DNA of 58,135 nucleotides from Desulfogranum marinum. GTDB taxonomy: Bacteria; Desulfobacterota; Desulfobulbia; Desulfobulbales; Desulfobulbaceae. This document shows positions 7,592 to 16,029 of this stretch, piece by piece; the stretch's first letter is position 1; the number at the start of each line of letters is the position of its first letter. The position numbers were made by a program, and so were the translations under genes. Under the pieces are notes generated by a model. The model ran no database searches and had not been told where the DNA came from. It saw only the letters and a program-made list of their open reading frames with translations. The stretch lies in assembly GCF_016918565.1 (NCBI RefSeq), contig NZ_JAFFQD010000034.1, forward strand, positions 1 through 58,135, given 5' to 3'.

Positions 7592-8098
7592 TCAGCTACC
7601 GGTTGATTCTTCGAGTTCCAGGTGACGTTTGCCGGGTTTTTCTGCTGGTGTTGAAGAGTTGGTGGTCATACGTTTAAAGAAAGGAATAATCCCCCTTTCC
7701 GCCCGTTTGATTTCCTCTTCGGCGTCTTTAAGTGTAATCTGCCAGGCAGGAGCAAAGCCTGGTGATTTCTCAAACATGATTTCAATTGCTTTCTGGTAGA
7801 CCTGTGTCTGGCGGAGTTCCTGTCGGCCAGGTTTTTGATTGAGCACCTGGACCATGTTGCGCAGGTTGTCTCGTTCCTGTTTCAGTTTGTCGGTCTCTAT
7901 TTTACGGCGCTCGTTTTCTTCAGAGTCAATTTCCAGTTTGGTGTGCAGATGTTCACGCAATTTTTTCAGGTTGCTGTTGAGATCACGTATTTTGAAAAGT
8001 GCCTTTACCCAGAGAATAAATGCGATTGCGAGTCCAATGAGAAGGCCCCGTAGGAAAGGGTTACCTAATATGCTGCCTATCCAGCTTGTTTCTTCCAT
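7592..8098 (-). CDS. Membrane-anchored coiled-coil protein of unknown function
   Basis: A 168-residue protein that I do not recognise. Residues about 17-33 (LRGLLIGLAIAFILWVK) form one membrane segment close to the N-terminus. Charged heptad-like sequence (about 38-95) predicts a coiled coil. A small conserved-looking block (QVYQKAIEIMFEKSPGFAPAW) follows, then a polar tail. With no signal cleavage site, the bulk is probably cytoplasmic. It sits alone between rnr and trmJ on the same strand. Confidence 0.75.
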   Translation of the reverse strand: MEETSWIGSILGNPFLRGLLIGLAIAFILWVKALFKIRDLNSNLKKLREHLHTKLEIDSEENERRKIETDKLKQERDNLRNMVQVLNQKPGRQELRQTQVYQKAIEIMFEKSPGFAPAWQITLKDAEEEIKRAERGIIPFFKRMTTNSSTPAEKPGKRHLELEESTGS

Positions 8099-8374
8099 GT
8101 TGATACCTCGAAATAAAGCCTTTTTCTTATAAGATGAGAGGGCGACTTGACATTCACTACGCTTATGTTGTCGTTGTCCTCTGTGTAAAATACTACGTGT
8201 TTTGTCGAAGAGTTGTGTCTGGGGATAATTGGGTGTCCACAGGATGGAATTTACATTCTTCTCCTTAGAGTTTGTCAGCCATGCGCATAGTCAAGCTGGG
8301 TTTTATTTGAAATAGGCTGCTTCGTCAAGAGAAACTGCAGTTGCAATCATCCATGGTCAATGAGCAGAACCTGC
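8099..8374. other. Intergenic stretch between the coiled-coil gene and rnr
   Basis: About 276 bp without a credible ORF on either strand. It must hold the promoter of the gene at 7592-8098 and the end of the rnr transcript, but I see no strong terminator, consensus promoter or repeat. Confidence 0.5.
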
Positions 8375-10579
8375 TCAGTTGTCTTCTGCCGTAGCAAGGG
8401 AAAAGGTAATGCGTTTACTGAGAATGTCCACATGGTCGAGTGTAACCTCCACTGTATCTCCTAGTTGGAAGATACGGTTTGTCCGTTCTCCAATGAGGCG
8501 ATGCCGTTTTGCATCATGAAGATAATAATCGTCTTTCATGGTTTGAACCGGAATGGCTCCACTGATATACTCTTTCTGTAATTCTACAAAAAGACCAAAA
8601 GAGGTGACCCCGGAAATAACGGCCGGGTACTGTTCCCCCACTTTGTCCCTCATGTAGACCGCAGCTAACCGGGCATGGACGTTTCGTTCAACCGTAATGG
8701 CTTTACGTTCGCAACCAGAAAGGTTTTTTCCTGCCTCTACAAGAGCGTTGTAGCCGGATGATTGTGGGAGCAGACGAGTGTCACCTGTTTCGCGTCTGAG
8801 CAGGGCATGCAGTGCTCGGTGGGCAATCAAATCCGGGTAGCGCCTGATGGGGGAGGTAAAATGGAGGTAGTACTCTGCGGCAAGTCCAAAGTGACCGGTG
8901 TTTTCAGCAGCATATCTTGCTTGCTGCATCGTACGGAGCAGGAGATTGTTGATGACATACTCACGGGGGGTGCCGGCAGTAGTTGCAATAACCTCTGCAA
9001 ACCAGGCTGGAGTTTTAGCGGTTGTTGGTATGATTACGGCCAATGCCTTGCAAACATCGACAAAGCTCTCTACTTTTGTCGGGTCTGGGTTTTCATGTAT
9101 CCTGAACAATGCCTGGCGGCCATGGGTGGCGAGCGTTTCGGCAACAGCTTCATTGGCCGCAAGCATACACTCTTCAATTAACATGTGTGCTTGATTTCTT
9201 TCGCTCAAGGTGATGGTTGTCACCTTACCTTGAGCAACCTGTATGGATGGCTCGGGTATGTTGAAACCGAGGCTGCCGCGTCGAGCTCTTTGCCCTGCGA
9301 GTAGGGTGGTGAGCGTTTTCGCATTTTCCAGCATGGGCAGAAGGTCGGCATGTTGCTGGAGAAGAAGCTGGTCCTGTTGGTATAAGAGTTGATAAATCGT
9401 TGAGTAGGTGAAACGACGCCTGCTCTTAATCAGGCTTTTTGTATATTGTTCATCAATTCGATGGCCTGTTTTGTCAAAGCGTAATATGGCTGTAAATGCA
9501 GGGCGGGGCTTTTCCGGGACCAGGCTGCAGAGATTATTGGATAACCGCTCGGGAAGCATTGGCAGTACCCTGTCTGGGAGATAAACGCTTGTACCACGAG
9601 CGTACGCCTCCTGATCTATTGCAGATCCGGGTTTAACATAGTGGCTGACGTCGGCTATGGAAACATACAGGGTAAAACCGGTGGCTGTCTGTTCTACCGC
9701 TATGGCATCATCAAAGTCACGGGCATCAGCACCGTCAATGGTTACATGTGGAATATGCTGCAGATCTTGCCGATCATCGCTGCATGTGGTAAGCGGCTGA
9801 AGTTTTTCTGCTTGTGCGATAACTGCATCGGGAAAATGATCGCGAAGCTTGGCCTCCAGTATGGCCATCCTTATTTGCACCTCGGTGTTGTAGGGATCGC
9901 CGAGGATTTGGGTGATCTTTCCTTGTGGTGATTGCCGTTCGTTACCGTAGTCAATTATTTCCACGACTACAGCCATACCGTCCTCTGCATTAGAGGTGTT
10001 ATCCTTACCGATAAGCACCGTGTAGGGGAGCCTGTCGTTATCAGGAGTTACATAACCGCTTGTACCGCTTGCATTGAAAATGCCGCAAAGACTTGTGATG
10101 GCTCGAGAGAGTACCTGGATAACCCTGCCTTCCCTCCGCCCCCTGGCAAAGTGCGTTATGGCTACCAGTATCGTGTCGCCATGGCTTGCACCGTTGAGGT
10201 CTCTGGCAGCAATAAAGATATCTTTTTCTTTGGGGGCCTGGTTTTTTACTGTAGCAAAGCCAAACCCTTTTGCCGTAAGGTCTAATTTTGCACGCACCAG
10301 GTCTTTACCGAAGGCAAGGCAGAACCGTTTCCCTTTCTTCTGTAATTTTTTTTTGGTCGTCATCTCTTCAAGCAGCTTAGCCAGGCGAGGTCTCTCCTTT
10401 CTGGAAAGGTGTATGGCCGCTGCAATATCTGACAGCGATATCGGCTTTTTCTGGTTGACCAGTATGTTCGTCACTTTTTGCTCAATCAGGGGCATGCTGG
10501 AGTCTGTTGAGCGTGATTTTCTATGGTTCTTTCTGGCGGCGGATTTGTTTCGCAGCCGATGATTGTTTTTTCTGGTCAT
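8375..10579 (-). CDS. rnr: Ribonuclease R
   Basis: A 734-residue RNase R/VacB, a processive 3'-5' exoribonuclease that degrades structured RNA. A very basic N-terminus (RKNNHRLRNKSAARKNHRK) is followed by a winged-helix domain (about 35-85) and cold-shock domains (about 85-230). The catalytic RNB domain (about 265-590) contains DGADARDFDDAIAVE with the metal-binding Asp residues and LPDRVLPMLPERLSNNLCSL. A C-terminal S1 domain (about 640-725) ends the protein. The length and order match characterised family members. It is transcribed divergently from the Rel-like gene. Confidence 0.97.
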   Translation of the reverse strand: MTRKNNHRLRNKSAARKNHRKSRSTDSSMPLIEQKVTNILVNQKKPISLSDIAAAIHLSRKERPRLAKLLEEMTTKKKLQKKGKRFCLAFGKDLVRAKLDLTAKGFGFATVKNQAPKEKDIFIAARDLNGASHGDTILVAITHFARGRREGRVIQVLSRAITSLCGIFNASGTSGYVTPDNDRLPYTVLIGKDNTSNAEDGMAVVVEIIDYGNERQSPQGKITQILGDPYNTEVQIRMAILEAKLRDHFPDAVIAQAEKLQPLTTCSDDRQDLQHIPHVTIDGADARDFDDAIAVEQTATGFTLYVSIADVSHYVKPGSAIDQEAYARGTSVYLPDRVLPMLPERLSNNLCSLVPEKPRPAFTAILRFDKTGHRIDEQYTKSLIKSRRRFTYSTIYQLLYQQDQLLLQQHADLLPMLENAKTLTTLLAGQRARRGSLGFNIPEPSIQVAQGKVTTITLSERNQAHMLIEECMLAANEAVAETLATHGRQALFRIHENPDPTKVESFVDVCKALAVIIPTTAKTPAWFAEVIATTAGTPREYVINNLLLRTMQQARYAAENTGHFGLAAEYYLHFTSPIRRYPDLIAHRALHALLRRETGDTRLLPQSSGYNALVEAGKNLSGCERKAITVERNVHARLAAVYMRDKVGEQYPAVISGVTSFGLFVELQKEYISGAIPVQTMKDDYYLHDAKRHRLIGERTNRIFQLGDTVEVTLDHVDILSKRITFSLATAEDN

Positions 10580-10742
10580 TTTATATCGTTGATGTCGGTC
10601 TTCAGGAGCCTGTGGCAGGAGAATTTACTTTGTTGGATAATGACAATCTGCTACACTGCAGGGCAAGCTTGCAGCAAGGCATGAATTTAATCCTACACTA
10701 TCTGGATGATAAAAACAGAAAAACAGGTCCATTTGGGCAACT

Positions 10743-12851
10743 ATGATGCATAAATCCTCTTTTGATATTCCTGCTTATAAAGAGGTTATGGGGCGCTTTG
10801 TCGATCAAAGTGCTGAGGGACAAGTCTTTTGGGATGCATTGGATTTCGCATTTGATGCCCATGGGGATCAATGGCGTCGTTCAGGCGATCCGTACATTAT
10901 GCATCCGTGCAGTGTTGCCCGTATTCTTGCAGAAGAACTAGATATCACCGATCCGGAGATGCTGGCAGCAGCGCTGTTGCATGATACGGTTGAGGATGTT
11001 GAGAGTATTACCAATGAAACGATTCGCCATCACTTTGGTCCCACTGTGGAAGCGATTGTTGACGGATGCACTAAGGTAACCAATTATTCGGGGGACCGGC
11101 AGACTTTTAAAAAGCTTGTCCACCGGAAAATTTTTAGTGGTGCGGCAGCGCGGCTTGAGGTGATGCTGGTAAAACTTGCAGACAGGTTGCATAATCTGCG
11201 TACCCTTTCTTCCATGCCTCGCCATAAAAGGCAGAAGATAGCAGTAGAAACGTTGGACATTTATGCTCCCCTGGCAACCATTCTTGGGCTGTTTGATATC
11301 AAGCGAGAACTGTATAACCTTGCCTTGGCATATAAATATCCGCGTCAGGGAAATAAGCTGCAACTCAAGATAAACAAGCTGAAAAACGATCCTGCTTCTT
11401 TGGAAATCATTGCCAATGCCCAGCAGGCATTAAGCAAGGCTGGGATCGAGAGCAAGATAACACTACGAACCAAAGGGTTATGGGGGTACTATGATTTTCG
11501 TCACCGTATCCTTATTCAGGAGATTGAGACACCCCAGGAGGTGTTGGTACTTGTTGGCCAGCGGAAAGACTGCTACACTGCCTTGGGCACATTGAATGTC
11601 ATCTATCCTCCAATCCCGAGAACCATTCGAGATTTTATAGCCAATCCTAAGCCCTCCGGTTATCAAGGGCTTCATGCGCGATGCAATATAGGCGGCCGCA
11701 AGTACCTTTTTAAGATCCGCACAGAAAGTATGGCCCGTAGGGCTCAACGAGGACTTGTCCGCGATTGGAATGAGGGCGGTAAGGCTAAAGTTCGTTTTGT
11801 TAAAGAAATTCAAGAGATGTTTGATATCCTCGGCAGCGAGGATTCGGTGTCGTATCGCGACCTGATTGCGGCCAGAGGGCGAAAAGAGATCTATACCTAC
11901 ACGCCCCAAGGTGATCTTGTCTGTCTCCCGGTCAACTCAGTTGTGCTTGATTTCGCCTTTCGTGTTCATACAGCCATTGGCCATACTTGTGTCGGAGCCA
12001 TGATTGGTAATCGTAAGGTCGATGTCCATGCAAAGCTCAGAGATGGCAATGTCGTCAAGGTACTGCGCCAGGACAAGCCTGTTAATTTTGATTATGACAC
12101 CCAGAGAAAGTGCCAAACTTCACGTGCACGTTCAGAGTTGGCAAAGGCATTTCGGTTACGTCGGGAAAAGGTACTCACGGACATCGGTGCTTCTGTTTTG
12201 CGTCAGGAGATGCGGCGTTATGGTGTGCCTTTTGAGGTGATTGAAAAACAGGGGATGACCGATATCTTGGCATACTTTAAGCTTGATTCCCTTGAAGAGC
12301 TTTTTCTTCAGCTAGGCGTAGGGCATGTCAGGCTGCGAGAACTTATTTACGAGATTCGCAATGGGTTGTATGTTGGTCGGCCCACTTTGTATCAGCCCAC
12401 CGGGGTCTTTAACCGGGTCGATCTTACTACTTTGGACCCGGTGGTCATGAAATCTTCTGCCTGTTGTAAACCGACACCGTTGGATAAAGGAGTTATTGGC
12501 CTGTTGAGTGAGCGTGGTTTGTCGTTGCACCGTAAAGATTGTGAACAGTTACAACGGATTAAGTTTCAACGGGAAGACGCAGTAGAAGTACGGTGGAAGC
12601 TCAAGGAAACAAAAATAGATAAATCACAGAAGCTGATTGTTATGGAAGTCAACCGCCATCGATTGTTCATGTTGCTTTCTGTCGCTCCATTGGAGATGAA
12701 AGTGACCGATATTGTCTATTTAGGGCGTGGCGTCTCTCAAGTCGGTGACTGGGAAATCAATTTTACTGTCCCTAACCTGTATGGGCTCAAAAAAATTAAC
12801 CGTCACTTTGCCCGCTCTTCCCTGCGCTATGATTTTGACTTGGACATGTAA
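10743..12851 (+). CDS. Long RelA/SpoT homologue: intact hydrolase, degenerate synthetase
   Basis: A 702-residue RSH protein with HD, synthetase, TGS, Zn/conserved-Cys and ACT regions in the usual order. The (p)ppGpp hydrolase site is complete: H54, H80-D81, E84-D85 and D147 in KLADRLHNLRTL. In the synthetase domain the flanks align well (RKDCYTALG, YQGLH). However, the catalytic Asp of the EIYDLIA motif aligns with Thr263, and the Glu of ExQIRT is replaced (YLFKIRT). The expected product is a dedicated alarmone hydrolase, or a protein with regulatory use of the dead synthetase. The TGS (about 382-445) and ACCKP-type domains look normal. ATG 10746 is an alternative start. Confidence 0.92.
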   Translation: MMHKSSFDIPAYKEVMGRFVDQSAEGQVFWDALDFAFDAHGDQWRRSGDPYIMHPCSVARILAEELDITDPEMLAAALLHDTVEDVESITNETIRHHFGPTVEAIVDGCTKVTNYSGDRQTFKKLVHRKIFSGAAARLEVMLVKLADRLHNLRTLSSMPRHKRQKIAVETLDIYAPLATILGLFDIKRELYNLALAYKYPRQGNKLQLKINKLKNDPASLEIIANAQQALSKAGIESKITLRTKGLWGYYDFRHRILIQEIETPQEVLVLVGQRKDCYTALGTLNVIYPPIPRTIRDFIANPKPSGYQGLHARCNIGGRKYLFKIRTESMARRAQRGLVRDWNEGGKAKVRFVKEIQEMFDILGSEDSVSYRDLIAARGRKEIYTYTPQGDLVCLPVNSVVLDFAFRVHTAIGHTCVGAMIGNRKVDVHAKLRDGNVVKVLRQDKPVNFDYDTQRKCQTSRARSELAKAFRLRREKVLTDIGASVLRQEMRRYGVPFEVIEKQGMTDILAYFKLDSLEELFLQLGVGHVRLRELIYEIRNGLYVGRPTLYQPTGVFNRVDLTTLDPVVMKSSACCKPTPLDKGVIGLLSERGLSLHRKDCEQLQRIKFQREDAVEVRWKLKETKIDKSQKLIVMEVNRHRLFMLLSVAPLEMKVTDIVYLGRGVSQVGDWEINFTVPNLYGLKKINRHFARSSLRYDFDLDM

Positions 12852-12876
12852 TGTATGGGGGGATAAATAATTTTTC

Positions 12877-12904
12877 TTGACAGGCACATTGTGGTACTTA
12901 TAAT
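12877..12904 (+). promoter_or_regulatory. Consensus sigma-70 promoter of the predicted sRNA
   Basis: Perfect TTGACA (12877-12882) and perfect TATAAT (12899-12904) are separated by 16 bp, the best promoter match in the window. It has no ORF behind it; it points at a set of hairpins ending in an intrinsic terminator. Confidence 0.85.
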
Positions 12905-12910
12905 ACAAGT

Positions 12911-13080
12911 CATGGCAGGGAGAGAACAACCTGCTATCGATTGATCATTGTATGGCAGTGCAGGATCAATCAGTACCGGTTGAAGTCTTGAACACGCTTC
13001 AATTGGTAATCATGTCCTTCCTGATTGGCGTCTGTTTGCAGGTCCCCTCCTTACCTGTTTCTACAGACGCCATTTTTTTT
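12911..13080 (+). ncRNA. Predicted small RNA, about 170 nt, with anti-Shine-Dalgarno loop
   Basis: The transcript predicted from the consensus promoter folds into four consecutive hairpins. HP1 pairs 12912-12919 with 12930-12937. HP2 is 8 perfect bp (12939-12946 with 12964-12971). HP3 is 12 bp with two G-U pairs (12974-12985 with 12997-13008). The terminator stem is 9 perfect bp (13027-13035 with 13063-13071), with an inner CAGGT/ACCTG helix and eight T. The terminator loop is CCCCTCCTT, which contains the CCTCCTT of the 16S 3' tail and would pair with ribosome-binding sites. I see no ORF in it and no match to 6S, tmRNA, SRP or RNase P RNA. The 3' end overlaps the last codons of aat on the other strand. 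Confidence 0.75.
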
Positions 13081-13762
13081 GCGGTTTGCATGCGTCGATC
13101 TGCATCTCCAGCTGTTCCTGAAATTGCTCTCTGGAAATTTCCCTTGCTCCAAAACGAACAAGATGTTCTGTGGTCATTTGACAGTCAATAATGGCAATGT
13201 TAAAGGCGTTTGCGCTGTTGGCCAAGGTGGCCAGGGCAACCTTAGATGCATCTGTAATGGTGGTGAACATGGATTCGCCAAAAAAGAAGCTGTCTATACA
13301 CACCCCATAGAGGCCACCGGCAAGGGTATCCTCATGCCAGCATTCAATGGAATGGGCAAAGCCGAGTTCATGGAGGCGGATATAAGCCTGCTGCATGGCT
13401 GCGGTGATCCAGGTTCCTTCCACGTCGCGATGACCGGCCTGGGAGCAGGAGGCGATAACCTCTGCAAAGGCGGTATCTGCAGTGACGGTAAATTTTTTTT
13501 TGTTGATGGTGCGGCGAAGGCTGCGTGGCAGGTGAAACTCTTCAGGGAAGAGGACAAGTCTTGGCGCGGGTGACCACCAGAGTAACGGTTCCCCTTCTGC
13601 GTACCAGGGAAAGATGCCGTTGGTATAAGCCATTAGTAATCGCTCTGGTGAAAGATCACCCCCAATGGCAAGGAGTCCATCTGGTTCAGCGAGGTCTGTT
13701 GCAGGGAAGATCAGGTCATCTATAAGGCGAAAGACTGGCATAGGCAAAAGTGCAGTGAGCAT
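13061..13762 (-). CDS. aat: Leucyl/phenylalanyl-tRNA--protein transferase
   Basis: Aat adds Leu or Phe from aminoacyl-tRNA to N-terminal Arg or Lys of proteins, marking them for ClpS/ClpAP degradation (bacterial N-end rule). The 233-residue protein has the family signatures LAIGGDLSPERLLMAYTNGI (29-48), FPWYAEGEPLLWWSPAPR, FFFGESMF and the C-terminal region around TTITDASKVALATL. Its length matches the family. MPVFRLIDD (residue 8) is an alternative start. The stop codon and last codons lie within the terminator hairpin of the opposing sRNA, so the two transcripts would be complementary at their 3' ends. Confidence 0.96.
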   Translation of the reverse strand: MLTALLPMPVFRLIDDLIFPATDLAEPDGLLAIGGDLSPERLLMAYTNGIFPWYAEGEPLLWWSPAPRLVLFPEEFHLPRSLRRTINKKKFTVTADTAFAEVIASCSQAGHRDVEGTWITAAMQQAYIRLHELGFAHSIECWHEDTLAGGLYGVCIDSFFFGESMFTTITDASKVALATLANSANAFNIAIIDCQMTTEHLVRFGAREISREQFQEQLEMQIDACKPQKKWRL

Positions 13763-14159
13763 ACATGAGCTATTATGAAAGAGTGTATTATTTGTTGAGC
13801 ACTATACCTGGAATAAATGGAATTTCATCTGAAGAAACGAGGATGTTGGAAAAATTCACGGGGCAGCTCCAGGACCTGCTTTTTTTACATTAAGATGAGA
13901 TGGTCTGTCACTTTTGTGCTTGTTTTTTAAGAAATGAGGAAAAGGCTTCTGCCCGTGGCTTGTTTGTGAACAATGTCTGGAGCCGATAGAAGGAAAATCG
14001 GATATAGTATTTCGGAAAAGAAGCAAAAAGAGTGCATCTTTGCAAAAAAGAGGTTTACAGGAGATGCTAAGTCATTGATAATCGCATGACTTGTGATAAA
14101 ATTAGGCACTAGAGACTGCTTTTTTCCTAAAATTTACAAAGCATTTATATATATTCCCA
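13763..14159. other. Intergenic stretch upstream of the ExeA-like gene
   Basis: About 397 bp with no convincing gene; a 60-codon minus-strand ORF at 13927-14109 has no ribosome-binding site or recognisable sequence. It contains the promoter at 14075-14102 and presumably the aat promoter. Otherwise I see nothing. Confidence 0.5.
14075..14102 (+). promoter_or_regulatory. Predicted promoter of the ExeA-like gene
   Basis: TTGATA (14075-14080) and TAAAAT (14097-14102), 16 bp apart, lie about 57 bp before the start codon at 14160. Confidence 0.5.
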
Positions 14160-15899
14160 ATGTATCTGGAACATTTTAACTTACATTACGAGCCGTTTAA
14201 GGAAGAGCCTGATGTCAATATCTTCTACCCCGGCGGTCAAAGAGAAGTTGTCTGTAAGGCCTTAATCAGCGATATCATTACCGGCAAACCTTTGGTCAAG
14301 TTTATCGGCAGTGAAGGGTCCGGCAAGACGCTCATCTGCCGTATCATTGCCAAGAAAGTTCCAGGCAATACTGATGTTGTCTATATCGATAATCCCATAG
14401 GTTCCTTTGATGACCTGTTACGTGTCATCTGTCTGGATCTTGGAATGCATCCTTCGGGCGGACATGAGTCGGTCAACTTTGTGCATGAACTGCATGGGTT
14501 GCTGGACAAACGGCGCCAACAGAATAAGAAAGTGCTGATAATCGTTGATGAGGCGGAAAAGCTCTTTCTGGCAACCCTGGAACGCCTGGTGCGATCTATC
14601 TGTGAGGCCGAGGAAGGCGACGTGCTGCGTATCGTTCTTGCCGGTCGCCCTGGTCTTGATGCAAACCTTGAACAGCTGGCGATTTATTGTGCCAATGTGG
14701 ATATCAATGCCGGACATTATCTCGAGCCATTGGACGAAGAAGAGACCAGCGAATACCTCATGTATCGGTTGGAGGCCGCCGGGCTTTCTTTAGACCAGCA
14801 TGAAGATTTTTTCTCTGATGGTGCTCTTGCTAAGATTTATGCATCTTCCCAAGGTAACATGCGGATGATCAATATCTTAGCTGAGGAGTCACTGCAGAAT
14901 TCCTGTTCGGTGAAATCGTTCATGGTGCTGTTGGATCATGTAACTGTTGACGACGAGACTGATGAGCATGCGACTCCCCTGGTAACGAGGGTGATGGAGA
15001 AGCTGGAAGGTGCAGTTGCTTTTTTCCAGGAGAACAAGTTGCTTGCCGGTGCCGGAGCAGTAGCAATTATTTTGGTGTTTGTGATCGGAATGTTGGTTTC
15101 CGGAGGAGAAGAACAACTTGATCCGGTTGCTCCGTCCTTGCCTCCTGAACAGGAAAATACGATCGAAGCGGCAGCCGGCGTGCCGGCTGTTGAGCCGCCG
15201 CTGGAAACGGTTCCAGTGCCTGCGGGCGAGCCGGAAAAGGAACTCACAGAAGAGAATAAAGTAGAGGTAGTGCCGCCGCCTGTGGCTGAAATCACCCAGG
15301 TGCCCGAAAGCGTTGCCATTGAGGAGGATGTCATTGTTGAACCTCTAGATACGCCTGTTGTTCAGGAAACTCCTCCTGCCTCTACCCAGGAAAAGGCGGA
15401 ATCAAAAAAAACGGCTATCATTATAGTCCGGCCGGAGGGCAAAAAGCGGGCTCCTGATGCGCCCCCTGTTGTCGCTGCCGAGCCCCCCCCGCCTCCTCCC
15501 GAAGTAGCCGCCCAAAAGCCTGTAGAGAGACCTTCGGAAAAGGTGATGTATAAGGGGCGGGATGGTGAGCTGCTTTTCCGTGAGCGTCGTCGAGCAAGTG
15601 CAGGCTGGCTGGCAGAGGCTTTTCGTGGAGGGTATACTATTCAATTGATGATGCTGACCTCCAACAACGCAGAGGGCAACCTGAAAAGGATGTTGGTCCA
15701 GGATCAGTATCACGACATTAAGGATCAGCTCTATATTCTGCGTAAAAAATCGTCGCCTCCAACTCTGTTCGTTTATTATGGAATTTACGATTCCATGGAC
15801 CAGGCCCGGAAAGAGCGCAACATTATGCCTGTTTTTTTACGTAAACATCACCCCTATGCTGTGTCGATCAATGATGCCTTGAAGAAAACAGAAGATTAA
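14160..15899 (+). CDS. ExeA/GspA-type AAA ATPase with membrane anchor and SPOR-like end
   Basis: A 579-residue membrane protein. It opens with the ExeA-family sequence MYLEHFNLHYEPFKEEPD. The AAA ATPase (about 30-270) has Walker A GSEGSGKT (50-57) and Walker B VLIIVDEAEKL. One membrane segment (about 296-313) leads to a long Pro/Glu-rich linker (about 320-470) and a C-terminal domain (about 490-575) resembling peptidoglycan-binding SPOR or GspA ends. ExeA/GspA proteins couple cytoplasmic ATPase activity to cell-wall binding during assembly of secretin or pilus machines. No secretion genes are adjacent, so the partner is unknown. A start other than ATG 14160 is unlikely, although the ribosome-binding site is weak. 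Confidence 0.88.
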   Translation: MYLEHFNLHYEPFKEEPDVNIFYPGGQREVVCKALISDIITGKPLVKFIGSEGSGKTLICRIIAKKVPGNTDVVYIDNPIGSFDDLLRVICLDLGMHPSGGHESVNFVHELHGLLDKRRQQNKKVLIIVDEAEKLFLATLERLVRSICEAEEGDVLRIVLAGRPGLDANLEQLAIYCANVDINAGHYLEPLDEEETSEYLMYRLEAAGLSLDQHEDFFSDGALAKIYASSQGNMRMINILAEESLQNSCSVKSFMVLLDHVTVDDETDEHATPLVTRVMEKLEGAVAFFQENKLLAGAGAVAIILVFVIGMLVSGGEEQLDPVAPSLPPEQENTIEAAAGVPAVEPPLETVPVPAGEPEKELTEENKVEVVPPPVAEITQVPESVAIEEDVIVEPLDTPVVQETPPASTQEKAESKKTAIIIVRPEGKKRAPDAPPVVAAEPPPPPPEVAAQKPVERPSEKVMYKGRDGELLFRERRRASAGWLAEAFRGGYTIQLMMLTSNNAEGNLKRMLVQDQYHDIKDQLYILRKKSSPPTLFVYYGIYDSMDQARKERNIMPVFLRKHHPYAVSINDALKKTED

Positions 15900-15930
15900 T
15901 ACTGGTGGCGCCGTAGGAATGTATCTCTTT

Positions 15931-16006
15931 TGCGGCGCCATCTTGTTCAGTATTACTACCAAAAATTTTGAACCTGCCACCGCCTGAACTGATCAGAAAT
16001 CCGAGG
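15931..16006 (-). repeat. Dispersed repeat family 2, copy 1 (fragment)
   Basis: Its reverse complement shares a 28-bp identical core (positions 44573-44600 in copy 3) and similar flanks with 44526-44664. It includes the GATCAG-type 5' end but lacks the second half of the element. It lies in the short gap between the convergent ExeA-like and OPT-like genes. Confidence 0.75.
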
Positions 16007-16029
16007 TAAATACATCACTCGTTTCTTTC

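Noticed and set aside
12911-13080. Identification of the predicted sRNA as 6S RNA
   Set aside because: 6S RNA is one long hairpin with a central bubble, whereas this sequence folds into four separate hairpins.
13927-14109. A 60-codon minus-strand ORF upstream of the ExeA-like gene
   Set aside because: No ribosome-binding site; hydrophobic and biased composition typical of AT-rich intergenic sequence.
15909-15941. GGCGCCG/CGGCGCC stem after the ExeA-like gene as a terminator
   Set aside because: The 7-bp stem has a 19-nt loop and no T run; one arm belongs to the repeat fragment. Too weak to call.
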